Shown: positions 6,027-14,215, counted from the first letter of the stretch. The stretch: DNA of 14,929 bases from Prevotella sp. UBA3208 (GCA_002363695.1 DEWO01000098.1:1-14929), one strand, 5' to 3'. Notes: generated from the sequence alone by a model not told the origin. Numbers and translations are program-made.

Positions 6027-7390
6027 TAATTTCTCAATTTCTCTATGACTTCCTCTGGTGCCAACATCTGCTGCTCACCCGTTGCCATATTCTTCAGTGT
6101 CAGTTTGCCTTCCTTGATTTCATTTTCGCCAGCCAGTGCCACAAAGGGAATCTGCTTGGCATTGGCATAGGCCATCTGCTTCTTCATCTTGGCAGCATCT
6201 GGGAAAATCTCGGCACGAATGCCTTGCGCGCGAACATTATTTATTATGGGCAGGCAGTAAGCAGTCTCCTGATCACCAAAGTTGATGAACAGCACCTGCG
6301 TAGCGGTGACTGAGTCTTTTGGATAGAGGTCGAGTTGGTTGAGGACGTCGTAGATGCGGTCGGCACCAAACGAGATACCGACGCCCGAGAGACCTGGCAT
6401 ACCGAAGATACCAGTCAAGTTGTCGTAACGTCCACCGCCGGTAATAGATCCAATCTGCACATCCAGTGCCTTCACTTCAAAGATGGCCCCCGTATAGTAG
6501 TTGAGGCCACGAGCCAGTGTGAGGTCGAGCTGAATCTCATTTTTCAAACCGGTTGTCTTCAGCACGTTCAGAATAAAGCGGATTTCCTCTACGCCTTTCA
6601 GACCTGTCTCGCTGTCTTTCAGCACTTCGGCAATGGTGGCCAGTTTCTCGTCGTTCGTACCGCTGAGCATGATGATGGGTTGCAACTTTGCAATCTGCTC
6701 TTCCGACAGTCCGTCCTCGCGCAGTTCTGCGTTCACGTTGTCAATGCCAATCTTGTCCAGTTTGTCAATAGCAACAGTAATATCCACAATCTTGTCTGCC
6801 GCGCCTATAACCTCTGCAATGCCAGACAGAATCTTACGATTGTTCATCTTAATCTGAACACATATTCCGAAACGCGAGAAGACGGTATCGACAATCTGCA
6901 TCAGTTCCACCTCGTTGAGCAAGGAGTCAGAGCCTACCACATCAGCATCACACTGATAGAACTCGCGATAGCGTCCTTTCTGCGGACGGTCGGCACGCCA
7001 TACGGGCTGAATCTGATAGCGTTTGAAGGGCAGCTGCAGTTCTTCACGGTGCATGACCACATAGCGGGCGAAGGGCACTGTCAAGTCATAGCGTAAACCC
7101 TTTTCACACAGCTTGGCAGCCAGATGCAGGGAGTTACGTTCCTGCAGTTCCTCGTCAGTAGTTTTAGACAGGAAGTCGCCCGAGTTCAATACTTTGAAGA
7201 GCAGTTTGTCACCCTCTTCGCCATACTTGCCCATCAGTGTCTGCAGGGTCTCCATGGCCGGCGTTTCAATCTGCTGGAATCCATAGAGCGCATACACCTC
7301 ACGGATGGTGTTGAAAATATAGTTGCGCTTGGCCATCTCTATAGGGCCGAAGTCGCGTGTTCCTTTGGGAATACTGGGTTTCTGTGCCAT
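6026..7390 (-). CDS. hisS: Histidine-tRNA ligase
   Basis: A 454-residue cytoplasmic class II aminoacyl-tRNA synthetase that attaches histidine to tRNA-His using ATP. The N-terminus (KGTRDFGP) and motif 2 (about 122-150, with a conserved Arg in [14 protein letters not shown]) are intact. The histidine-specific HisA signature is seen as [10 protein letters not shown] (292-301), followed by [11 protein letters not shown] (315-325). Motif 3 is [11 protein letters not shown] (336-346). The C-terminal 90 residues form the anticodon-binding domain, with [15 protein letters not shown]. Length is typical of the Bacteroidota enzyme. The ATG at 7390 abuts the purA TAA with no gap (TAAATG), so its translation is probably coupled to purA. 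Confidence 0.97.
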   Translation of the reverse strand: MAQKPSIPKGTRDFGPIEMAKRNYIFNTIREVYALYGFQQIETPAMETLQTLMGKYGEEGDKLLFKVLNSGDFLSKTTDEELQERNSLHLAAKLCEKGLRYDLTVPFARYVVMHREELQLPFKRYQIQPVWRADRPQKGRYREFYQCDADVVGSDSLLNEVELMQIVDTVFSRFGICVQIKMNNRKILSGIAEVIGAADKIVDITVAIDKLDKIGIDNVNAELREDGLSEEQIAKLQPIIMLSGTNDEKLATIAEVLKDSETGLKGVEEIRFILNVLKTTGLKNEIQLDLTLARGLNYYTGAIFEVKALDVQIGSITGGGRYDNLTGIFGMPGLSGVGISFGADRIYDVLNQLDLYPKDSVTATQVLFINFGDQETAYCLPIINNVRAQGIRAEIFPDAAKMKKQMAYANAKQIPFVALAGENEIKEGKLTLKNMATGEQQMLAPEEVIEKLRN

Positions 7391-8662
7391 TTACTTGCGA
7401 ACAATGGTTTGTGCACGGTCGGGACCAATGCTGATAATCTTAATAGGAGTCTCGAGTTCCTTCTCCAGGAACTTGATGTAGTCGCTGAACTGCTTCGGGA
7501 ACTGTTCTTCGCTGGTGAACTGTGTCATATCAGTCTTCCAACCGGGCAATTCCTGATAGACAGGCTCAATACCCTTCTCAATATCATAGGGGAAATCGCG
7601 TGTCTCTACGCCGTTCACCTTATATGATGTGCAGGCCTTGATAGTGTCAAAGCCGTCCAGCACGTCGCTCTTCATCATGATGAGCTGTGTGACACCGTTT
7701 ACCATGATGCTATAGCGCAGCGCTACCAAGTCAATCCAACCGCAACGGCGCTCACGACCGGTTACTGCACCATACTCATGCCCCAGGTCACGAATCTTCT
7801 TGCCTGTCTCGTCAAACAGTTCTGTGGGGAACGGACCGGCACCTACACGTGTGCAATAGGCCTTCATGATACCGTACACCTCACCAATCTTGTTGGGACC
7901 GATGCCCAAGCCCGTACATGCTCCTGCACAAATGGTGTTTGAGGAGGTAACGAAAGGATAGCTTCCGAAGTCCACGTCGAGCATCGTACCCTGAGCACCC
8001 TCACAGAGAATACTCTTGCCGGCACGCAAAGTCTTGTTGATCTCGTGCTCAGAATCTACCAGATGGAACTGACGCAGGTAGTCAATGCCTTTGAGCCACT
8101 TCTGCTCTACCTCGTCAATGTTATATTCAAATCCTAACGACTTGAGGATGGCCTCATGACGGGCTTTGTGGGCGGCATACTTCTCCTCGAATCCGTCAAG
8201 GATATCGCCAACACGCAAACCGTTACGACTGATTTTGTCGGTATACGTCGGGCCGATTCCCTTGCCTGTCGTACCCACCTTGTTCTTACCCTTCTGGGCC
8301 TCGTAGGCAGCATCCAGCACGCGGTGTGTAGGCATGATGAGGTGAGCCTTCTTCGAGATGTGCAAGCGTTCCTTCAACTCGTGGCCACTGGCTTCCAGCG
8401 CCATAGCTTCTTCCATGAAGAGGTCCGGTGCCAGCACTACGCCATTGCCGATGATGTTCACCTTGCCACCCTGGAAAATACCTGAAGGGATGCTACGAAG
8501 CACATACTTCTGTCCTTCGAACTCCAATGTGTGACCGGCATTCGGTCCACCCTGAAAGCGAGCTACCACATCATACTGCGGGGTCAGCACATCGACCACC
8601 TTACCTTTTCCTTCGTCGCCCCACTGAAGCCCCAGCAGGACATCAACTTTTCCTTGATTCAT
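7391..8662 (-). CDS. purA: Adenylosuccinate synthetase
   Basis: A 423-residue cytoplasmic enzyme that joins aspartate to IMP with GTP to form adenylosuccinate, the first committed step from IMP to AMP. The P-loop GDEGKGK (15-21) contains the catalytic Asp16. His43 in GGPNAGHT is the second catalytic residue. Further signatures are GTTGKGIGPTY, the IMP loop LCEGAQGTMLD, and GAVTGRERRCGWID near the middle. Length and motif order are as in the family. It starts 17 nt after a TAATAA at the end of the Fur-family gene and directly abuts hisS, so it is an internal gene of that operon. No separate promoter is seen in the 17-nt gap. Confidence 0.98.
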   Translation of the reverse strand: MNQGKVDVLLGLQWGDEGKGKVVDVLTPQYDVVARFQGGPNAGHTLEFEGQKYVLRSIPSGIFQGGKVNIIGNGVVLAPDLFMEEAMALEASGHELKERLHISKKAHLIMPTHRVLDAAYEAQKGKNKVGTTGKGIGPTYTDKISRNGLRVGDILDGFEEKYAAHKARHEAILKSLGFEYNIDEVEQKWLKGIDYLRQFHLVDSEHEINKTLRAGKSILCEGAQGTMLDVDFGSYPFVTSSNTICAGACTGLGIGPNKIGEVYGIMKAYCTRVGAGPFPTELFDETGKKIRDLGHEYGAVTGRERRCGWIDLVALRYSIMVNGVTQLIMMKSDVLDGFDTIKACTSYKVNGVETRDFPYDIEKGIEPVYQELPGWKTDMTQFTSEEQFPKQFSDYIKFLEKELETPIKIISIGPDRAQTIVRK

Positions 8663-8679
8663 TTGTTTATGTGTTATTA

Positions 8680-9162
8680 TTAACTTTTCGACTGTTTTCG
8701 CTTACTCGCCTGTCTGGTCATCTGAGCCTGACAGGAACTGCAGATGCCGTAGACATAGAGTGAGAAGCCATCTTTACGGAAACGTCTCAGATGCAGTGCC
8801 CCAATGGCATCGTTAATTTTCTTCGACTTAAATTCCGTCACCTTGCCACACACCGTACATATCTGGTGGCTGTGGCTGTTGTTGTCGTAGCACGCCTCGT
8901 ATTTTGTCGACCCCTGGAAGCGGTGGCGTATCACCAATCGCAGCTCCATAAAGAGTTTCAGCGTGTTGTACAAGGTCGCTCTACTGACGGGAAAACGCTC
9001 CTCGTCGTTTAACTTTTCACCCAGCTCGTCCAGCGTAAAGTGCCCGTCAATGCTGTAGACAGCATCCAAGATGGCAAAGCGCTCCGGAGTCTTGCGCAGG
9101 GTGTTCTGCTCTAAATAGTTGGACAGGATATTCCTGACCGTTAACTTTACATTATCTTTCAT
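8680..9162 (-). CDS. Fur-family metal-dependent transcriptional regulator
   Basis: A 160-residue Fur-superfamily repressor: an N-terminal winged helix (about 10-85, recognition region SRATLYNTLKLF at 60-71) and a C-terminal metal-binding dimerisation domain. The structural zinc site is the two pairs C102xxC105 and C141xxC144. The regulatory metal site would be H41, E89, H97, H99 and E110. E110 sits where peroxide-sensing PerR proteins have an aspartate, which favours a Fur-type over a PerR-type sensor. The lysine-rich tail is disordered-looking. It is the first gene of the run ending at the acetylesterase-like gene and has its own promoter. Whether it senses iron, zinc or peroxide is not fixed by sequence, and the link to rubrerythrin is only positional. 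Confidence 0.92.
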   Translation of the reverse strand: MKDNVKLTVRNILSNYLEQNTLRKTPERFAILDAVYSIDGHFTLDELGEKLNDEERFPVSRATLYNTLKLFMELRLVIRHRFQGSTKYEACYDNNSHSHQICTVCGKVTEFKSKKINDAIGALHLRRFRKDGFSLYVYGICSSCQAQMTRQASKRKQSKS

Positions 9163-9166
9163 TTTA

Positions 9167-9199
9167 TGTGGTTAAATGGTATAAAACCGCACAAAATTA
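9167..9199 (-). promoter_or_regulatory. Promoter of the Fur-family operon with possible operator
   Basis: The minus strand has the -7 box TAATTTTG (complement of 9192-9199), with TTG about 22 nt upstream as a weak -33. Just downstream an imperfect inverted repeat, TGTGGTT (9167-9173) against AACCGCACA (9185-9193), would surround the start of transcription, a usual place for an autoregulatory operator. It is not a recognisable Fur box, so the operator role is a guess. Confidence 0.45.
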
Positions 9200-9231
9200 C
9201 TACTTTTTCTTCAGAATACGGCAATAATAAT

Positions 9232-9852
9232 TTAAAAAAGTTCTAAATTGATGCTTTTAAGTGCACTTTTTGCCATTCTTTCGTACATCAGCCCCAGTTC
9301 TGCGAACCTTGTCACACTCTGCAGGGCTGCTTTACGTACAGACATAAAGGGTCCTTGGAGGGCAGAAAGTGACTGATCCAGAAATTCGTTGATGCCGCGT
9401 TCGTTGGGTTCCTGATGGTTCATGAACAGGCGGGTCAGTACATGGAAGCCACACAACTGGTCGTACTCACGTTCGCTGGCTATCCACCGAAAAGCCTTCT
9501 CTGGCGCGTATGGCAGATACTGCCACAAGTGGAAAGCCGTCAGCTCAGCCATCTCCTGCGAGGGCATTTGCTCCATCCAGATATCGCACACCTCAGGCAG
9601 CATTTGGTCAGCAGGCATCAACAGCGTAGCCAGAATCTTGCATTCACGCACGTCCTCTTTCCACAATGCAATTGCCAAGTCGTAGTCTTTCCCCATCTCG
9701 TCCGCCATCTCGCGCAGACGAGGCAGCGTGGCACCCCAGTTCAACTTATAGTCAACACCCTTGTCGCGCATCGACTTTGCTACAGCACCGTCCATCATCT
9801 GGCGGAACGACTGCTTGATTTCCTTTACTCTCTCCCTGACATCCATCTCCAT
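9232..9852 (-). CDS. AlkD-like DNA alkylation repair family HEAT-repeat protein
   Basis: A 206-residue all-helical protein resembling the DNA alkylation repair (AlkC/AlkD-type) family, whose members are DNA glycosylases that bind DNA in a cradle of HEAT-like repeats. The N-terminal region contains the recognisable segment YKLNWGATLPRLREMADE (35-52), followed by paired helices up to the C-terminus. There is no signal peptide or membrane segment. I cannot verify the AlkD catalytic residues by eye (two Trp and one Asp in the studied enzyme), so it may be a non-catalytic relative. The gene starts 10 nt after the DPP III stop and is the last of that run. An alternative ATG lies two codons downstream. 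No strong terminator follows before the Fur-family promoter. Confidence 0.72.
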   Translation of the reverse strand: MEMDVRERVKEIKQSFRQMMDGAVAKSMRDKGVDYKLNWGATLPRLREMADEMGKDYDLAIALWKEDVRECKILATLLMPADQMLPEVCDIWMEQMPSQEMAELTAFHLWQYLPYAPEKAFRWIASEREYDQLCGFHVLTRLFMNHQEPNERGINEFLDQSLSALQGPFMSVRKAALQSVTRFAELGLMYERMAKSALKSINLELF

Positions 9853-9862
9853 TTCTTAATCT

Positions 9863-11836
9863 CTAAATCAAGGTGGCATATTCGGAACTATAGCGCAACA
9901 TTTGCTGTGCATAGCTTTCGGAATAGTTCAGTTGTATGTCGCAGATTTGGTGCTGCTCGTCATAGACAGGGAGCAACTGGGGATTGAGAAATCCTTTGTA
10001 TGGTGCCAGATTCAATTTCTTGTAACGCTCCAGCACCTCGGCATGAAGTCGGACATCTACCTTGACAGCATACCGTTCCACCAGTTGACGGGCAGCCTCG
10101 TAGTCGCCTTCACTCTTGATGCGCTGAATCTCTGCCAGCAGACGGGCAAACAGCCCACGCAGGGCTTCATAGTCAGTGATGCGCACATAGGTTTTCCCCT
10201 CGCGCTGCTCTAATCGGATGACATCCCCCTGCTCGTAGCACCAGTGGGCTATCAGGGCCCTGTTACGCATGTGTGCCTCCTCTATTTGGCGTCCGGGTTC
10301 AATGCGGATGAGCTGGGTCATCAGACCATTCATGATGTAGGTATAGTAATTCGACTTATAAGCCTCTCCGTCAGGTACTAACCCCAAGTCTATCAGTTTC
10401 TGGTCAGCAATATAGTAGAGACCGAAGAGGTCTGCGCGAGCCTCCTCGATGGTGTTGCCGTAAGCCTTCAGTGCGTCAGGATCAGTGCCGGGCAGCAATT
10501 GTCCGCTACCATGTCCCAGACACTCGTGAAGGTCTGTATGCAAGTCGTCGCACAAATCACCGTATTTTTCTATCAGCGCACGTGTTTCGTCGTCTATCAC
10601 AAACTCCTCTTTAAATCCGTTCCCGTGTGCAGCCTTGTTGTAGGCATCGGTAATATTGGAGATTGTAATGCTCTTGGAACCATGCTGCGAACGTATCCAG
10701 TCCGCATTGGGCAGGTTGATGCCTATAGCCGTAGACGGATACTCGTCACCACCCAGCATAGCGGCACAGATGGCGTTGGCTGTCACCCCTTTGACTTGTG
10801 GCTTACGGAAACGCGGGTCAACAGGCGAATGGTCCTCAAACCACTGGGCATTACGGCTGATGGTCTGTGTGCGCTTGGTAGCCTCCAAGTCCTTATATTC
10901 CACAATGCCCTCCCACGAACCTTTCATACCCAGCGGGTCACCATAGACCTCAATGAATCCGTTGACAAAGTCAATACGTCCCTCGTGCTCTCCTACCCAC
11001 TCGATGCAGTAGTCGTTAAACACACGGAGGTCGCCTGTCTGATAGTACTCGATGAGCAATTCTATGATATGCCGCTGTCGGTCATTCTCGGCCACCTTAC
11101 ATGCTTGCTCCAGCCAGTAGACAATATGACGTATGGCATTGGCATAGCGTCCCTGGGCCGACCAGACTTCTTCCTTTATCTCTCCGTCGCGTTTTACCAG
11201 TGTGGTGTTCAGCCCATACGATATGGGAGCCGAGTCGTTACCTGCCTGCTCCTTCTGGTGCTGATAGAAGTCTTCAGCCTCCTGCTGGGTGACACCGTCA
11301 TAGAAGTTACAAGCCGATGTCGTCACCAAATCCTCCCCGTCGGCTTTGTTGACGCGCTTGGGCAGAACCTGCGGGTCGAAGATGACTGGTATCAGTTCGT
11401 TGCACAACTGCCCGACTGTCTCTCCTGAACGCAGAGGCAACCGTGTGGCGTCCACCTGGTGCAGGGTTTCACGCAACCAAGCCTCACTGAAGCCCGGTTC
11501 AAACTTGTCACAGCCATAGTGGTGATAGATGCCGTTCGAGAACCATACACGCTTCAGATACACCTCCATGGCCTGAAAGTCTTCCGTATGGTGATCTATC
11601 CGCAAGTCAGTATAAATTGTTTCCAGCGTCTTACGGATGCGCAGGTTATAGCGTCCGAACTGGTCGAAGGTGATGTCGCGTCCGTAGAGCGTAGCCTTCG
11701 ACAGGTAGTAAATCAGCTGTTTCTGTAACAAAGATAATTGCTCAAATCCGTTAAGTCGGTATCTGAGCAATTGTAAGTCTGCAAAACGTTCTACAACATA
11801 ATTGAAGTGTTGCACGTCACTATCTGAATAATTCAT
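9863..11836 (-). CDS. Dipeptidyl peptidase III (metallopeptidase family M49)
   Basis: A zinc exopeptidase of about 657 residues that removes dipeptides from the N-termini of oligopeptides, probably in the cytoplasm since there is no signal peptide. Counting from the upstream GTG, the M49 zinc motif HECLGH is at 439-444 and the second motif EEARAD at 466-471, both intact. Length fits bacterial DPP III. I prefer the ATG at 11836 (MNYSDSD...), which leaves a 6-nt gap after the upstream regulator gene. A GTG two codons earlier at 11842 would abut the regulator's TAA directly. It sits between an AraC-type regulator and an AlkD-like gene in a tight run. It likely recycles peptides, which suits an amino-acid- and peptide-using anaerobe. 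Confidence 0.95.
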   Translation of the reverse strand: MNYSDSDVQHFNYVVERFADLQLLRYRLNGFEQLSLLQKQLIYYLSKATLYGRDITFDQFGRYNLRIRKTLETIYTDLRIDHHTEDFQAMEVYLKRVWFSNGIYHHYGCDKFEPGFSEAWLRETLHQVDATRLPLRSGETVGQLCNELIPVIFDPQVLPKRVNKADGEDLVTTSACNFYDGVTQQEAEDFYQHQKEQAGNDSAPISYGLNTTLVKRDGEIKEEVWSAQGRYANAIRHIVYWLEQACKVAENDRQRHIIELLIEYYQTGDLRVFNDYCIEWVGEHEGRIDFVNGFIEVYGDPLGMKGSWEGIVEYKDLEATKRTQTISRNAQWFEDHSPVDPRFRKPQVKGVTANAICAAMLGGDEYPSTAIGINLPNADWIRSQHGSKSITISNITDAYNKAAHGNGFKEEFVIDDETRALIEKYGDLCDDLHTDLHECLGHGSGQLLPGTDPDALKAYGNTIEEARADLFGLYYIADQKLIDLGLVPDGEAYKSNYYTYIMNGLMTQLIRIEPGRQIEEAHMRNRALIAHWCYEQGDVIRLEQREGKTYVRITDYEALRGLFARLLAEIQRIKSEGDYEAARQLVERYAVKVDVRLHAEVLERYKKLNLAPYKGFLNPQLLPVYDEQHQICDIQLNYSESYAQQMLRYSSEYATLI

Positions 11837-11842
11837 GTGCAC

Positions 11843-12304
11843 TTACTTCAAAACTTTTTTACCCGATTTCTTTACCTTTTCAGACGGGTGCTGTTCCAAC
11901 TGCTGCATACGGTATTCGCGCGGAGTCATGTGCAACAGTTTGAAGAACGACGCATAGAACGACTGTCTGTTCGCAAAGCCCACCATGTCACTCACCTCTT
12001 CCATGCGCAGGTCTTGGTATCTGCGATCGACGAGAATGGCCATGGCTTCCTCAATACGGAACTTGTTGACGAAAGAAGTGTAGTTCATGTGGAAACGCAC
12101 GTTGACTACTGCAGAGATGTAACGCGTGTTGGTTCCCAGATCTTCTGCAAGTTTCTTGGCGGAATAATCTTTGTCCTTGTACTTCTTCTGCATGACGATG
12201 ATATTCAGGATTTTCTCCTTCATCTCATCCATCAACTTAGGGCTGACAAGACTACGATAAGCAGCCTCTTTTTCCTTTTTTTCTGTAATGTTATATTTCG
12301 CCAT
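11843..12304 (-). CDS. Short AraC-type helix-turn-helix regulator
   Basis: A 153-residue protein made almost only of an AraC-family DNA-binding domain. The first helix-turn-helix is around 46-72 (YSAKKLAEDLGTNTRYISAVV) and the second around 100-130, ending in the family signature MTPREYR at 126-132. There is no sensor domain, receiver domain or membrane segment. The N-terminal 45 residues are charged and helical, and the C-terminus is lysine-rich. It resembles the stand-alone HTH proteins common in Prevotella and may respond through a partner or simply by abundance. Its stop lies 6 nt before the DPP III ATG, so it should be co-transcribed with DPP III and may control it. The signal is unknown. 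Confidence 0.88.
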   Translation of the reverse strand: MAKYNITEKKEKEAAYRSLVSPKLMDEMKEKILNIIVMQKKYKDKDYSAKKLAEDLGTNTRYISAVVNVRFHMNYTSFVNKFRIEEAMAILVDRRYQDLRMEEVSDMVGFANRQSFYASFFKLLHMTPREYRMQQLEQHPSEKVKKSGKKVLK

Positions 12305-12314
12305 AGTTTTATGA

Positions 12315-12329
12315 TTAAGGCTTATACAT
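12315..12329 (-). other. Possible four-codon upstream ORF before the AraC-type gene
   Basis: Minus-strand ATG TAT AAG CCT TAA (M-Y-K-P-stop) lies in the leader of the AraC-type gene, ends 10 nt before its ATG and is out of frame with it. It follows the predicted start of transcription. It may be a leader peptide or chance. Confidence 0.25.
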
Positions 12330-12341
12330 TATTTTCACCTG

Positions 12342-12349
12342 CAAATATA
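12342..12349 (-). promoter_or_regulatory. Predicted -7 box of the AraC-type/DPP III/AlkD-like unit
   Basis: Minus-strand TATATTTG matches TAnnTTTG exactly and would start transcription near 12335, about 30 nt before the ATG at 12304. No clear TTTG -33 box stands at the usual spacing, only T-rich sequence. The 106-nt gap 12305-12410 is otherwise A/T-rich homopolymer tracts with no convincing terminator for the upstream gene. Confidence 0.55.
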
Positions 12350-12410
12350 CAAAAAAATTCTAATACTGTGGAAAAATTTTTCAAAAAAAATCTTAAAACG
12401 GTCAATTTTT

Positions 12411-13724
12411 TTACAAATGCTGTAGACAGATGCCTCTCATTGCTCTCAAGTAGTCACCTCGCGCAGCGATGGCTTTCCCCCATTCCTGCGACAACAGCTC
12501 GCTGACATCCAGGTCTATTTTCCAGCGCCCGCGAGCCTCCAGCCGGTCTACCATCGTGCCCAGCGTCAGATTGCCCAAATCCTCTGAAGGCATGAAACGG
12601 CTCTCTTCTCCCTTTTCGTCGCTGGTCACCTCTATCAGCAGGTGGGCGTCTATCAGTTCATACAGCAGATCGTTGACAAAGCGAATGGGTATCTTAGTCT
12701 CCTCTCTCAGTTCCAGTACCGAATATGGCTTGCGTCCCTCGGCAAAGCGCTTGCAGATGCGGCTCATCAGCAGTGCACACAGCATCAGCCTGTAGCGATG
12801 TGATATCTCGCCCGCATTGGCATCGTAGTCATAGTAGTCCAGGTTCTGGTTCGTATAGCACAACTCGGCACCAAACAGGCAAATGGTCCACGAAATCTGC
12901 ATCCACAGCATGAACAGCGGTAGTGCTGCGAACGAGCCATAGATGGCATTGTAGCTGGACAGGAATATCTGCGAATGGATATACACAAACTGCAGCCCTT
13001 GCATGGCGATACCGGCCAGTATGCCCGGCACGACCACACTGCTGAGTTTCACTTTCGTATTGGGCATGAAGATATACAGCGCTATGAACATCAGCGACAT
13101 CAATACGTATGGTATCAAGTCTATCAACGTGCGGACGGCTGACCCCAGCATCAAGAAGTCGGGCATCCTGTCGGCGACCGTCGCCAAGAAGATGCTTATA
13201 CCTGACGAGAGGACTATCAGGATGGGGAAGACGAAAAACATGGCCAGATAGTCGGTAAACGTACGGAACACCGAGCGTGACTTCTTGACCTGCCACACCT
13301 CGTTGAAGGCTTCCTCTATGTTGCTGACCAGCATCAGCACCGTATAGAGCATGAACAACAAGCCGATACCCAGGAAAACACCGCTCTTGGTGTGAACCAG
13401 ATAGCTGTTTACGAAGCCGATGATGATATCTGCAGCCTGAGGTTGTGAGGACAGGGCGTCGCGGAACCACACCTCAATGTATTTGTTATATCCGAATCCG
13501 CGGGCTATAGCAAATACTACAGCCAGAATGGGCACAATGGCCAGAAGCGTCGAATATGTCAGGGCCGAAGCCTTGGTCATTACACGTTTGGCTGTAAAGA
13601 AGCGTACTGCCAGCAGTATCTTCTTCAGGACCTTCACCACAAGGTATCTGAGTGGCGACACATCGCCCCTCGATATCCGCCAGATACCTGTCGTAAAAAA
13701 GTGAATCAGCCGTTGTACCTCCAT
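12411..13724 (-). CDS. YihY/BrkB-family inner membrane protein with C-terminal winged-helix-like domain
   Basis: An integral membrane protein of 437 residues from the preferred ATG at 13724. A GTG at 13751 would add nine residues. About six hydrophobic segments, near 55-78, 115-138, 159-183, 198-221, 227-247 and 267-288, carry the family patterns SNIEEAFNEVWQV and YGSFAALPLFMLWMQISW. The family was once called ribonuclease BN or serum-resistance BrkB; its biochemical function is not established. After the membrane core come about 130 cytoplasmic residues. They include LMSRICKRFAEGRKPYSVLELREETKIP written here only in part: SVLELREETKIPIRFVNDLL looks like a winged helix. This tail is common in the long members of the family. 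The gene begins about 44 nt after the 3' end of rnpB, and I see no separate promoter. Confidence 0.9.
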   Translation of the reverse strand: MEVQRLIHFFTTGIWRISRGDVSPLRYLVVKVLKKILLAVRFFTAKRVMTKASALTYSTLLAIVPILAVVFAIARGFGYNKYIEVWFRDALSSQPQAADIIIGFVNSYLVHTKSGVFLGIGLLFMLYTVLMLVSNIEEAFNEVWQVKKSRSVFRTFTDYLAMFFVFPILIVLSSGISIFLATVADRMPDFLMLGSAVRTLIDLIPYVLMSLMFIALYIFMPNTKVKLSSVVVPGILAGIAMQGLQFVYIHSQIFLSSYNAIYGSFAALPLFMLWMQISWTICLFGAELCYTNQNLDYYDYDANAGEISHRYRLMLCALLMSRICKRFAEGRKPYSVLELREETKIPIRFVNDLLYELIDAHLLIEVTSDEKGEESRFMPSEDLGNLTLGTMVDRLEARGRWKIDLDVSELLSQEWGKAIAARGDYLRAMRGICLQHL

Positions 13725-13767
13725 TGCCAGTCTCTCATTGCCAAGCCACACTCAGCACTAATAATAT

Positions 13768-14139
13768 AAAAAAGCACTGCCCCTATAAGCCGGGTTCTGT
13801 ACCTCTTGCGAGGCGTCTGCCATTTATCTACTCCGCAGGTTGCCCTACGGCTCAAGCATTCTACCCTCCATCGTAGCCTTGCGACATTCGGGCGGACAAC
13901 CCTCAGCCGATGGTATACGCGAACTTGCAGCCTCCAGACGGAACAGCACGACGGTCACCCGCCGTCTGGTGGGCTCTTACCCCACCTTCTCACCCTTACC
14001 CTTGCGGGCGGTTGTTTTCTTCTTCCGGCTCCAACCGTCACCGGCTGCTGGCACTTTCACCAGTGGAGCGTCCTATGCTGCCCGGACTTTCCTCTCGTGC
14101 CCCTTCTGGGCGCCAGCGGCAGACCGTGACACTGCTTTT
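13768..14139 (-). ncRNA. rnpB: RNase P RNA (bacterial type A)
   Basis: The catalytic RNA of RNase P, which removes 5' leaders from precursor tRNAs. On the minus strand the conserved 5' core GAGGAAAGTCCGGGC is at 14094-14080, the core segment GGTAAGAGCCCACC at about 13981-13968, and the 3' core ACAGAACCCGGCTTATA at 13800-13784. The ends pair as helix P1: AAAAGCAGTGTC at the 5' end with the 3' segment GGGCAGTGCTTTT, with one mismatch. A run of six T (complement of 13768-13773) follows, so P1 and the U-run should also terminate transcription. The length of about 370 nt is normal. Ends are estimated from P1 and the promoter. Several short plus-strand open frames here (13806-14173) are spurious. 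Confidence 0.95.
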
Positions 14140-14145
14140 CGCTTG

Positions 14146-14177
14146 CAAAGGTATGAATAAATATCCGTTTTAGCAAT
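14146..14177 (-). promoter_or_regulatory. Consensus promoter of rnpB
   Basis: Minus-strand TTG (within the complement of 14174-14177), a spacer of 20 nt, then TACCTTTG (complement of 14146-14153). The predicted start of transcription, near 14139-14142, agrees with the 5' end deduced from helix P1. Confidence 0.75.
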
Positions 14178-14215
14178 AAAAAGATAGAAAAAATGCGAAA
14201 AAAGCACCACATTGC

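Noticed and set aside
6335..7096. Plus-strand open frame of 253 codons
   Set aside because: It is antisense to hisS within conserved synthetase motifs and has no promoter or recognisable domain.
9194..9233. A/T-rich inverted repeat after the AlkD-like gene as a terminator
   Set aside because: A nine-pair stem of A-U and one G-U around a 22-nt loop is too weak, and it overlaps the next promoter's -7 box.
10499..11428. Long plus-strand open frame of 309 codons
   Set aside because: It lies entirely antisense to DPP III, whose zinc motifs are intact. Its protein is rich in Cys, Val and Leu with no recognisable domain, as expected from an antisense frame.
12361..12410. A/T homopolymer tracts with a GAAAAATTTTTC palindrome at 12371-12382
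   Set aside because: A/T-only pairing with no loop and no G/C stem; this is ordinary composition for an intergenic gap in this phylum.
13806..14173. Three overlapping plus-strand frames of about 90-107 codons
   Set aside because: The region is rnpB on the other strand, shown by the conserved RNase P RNA core and P1 pairing.
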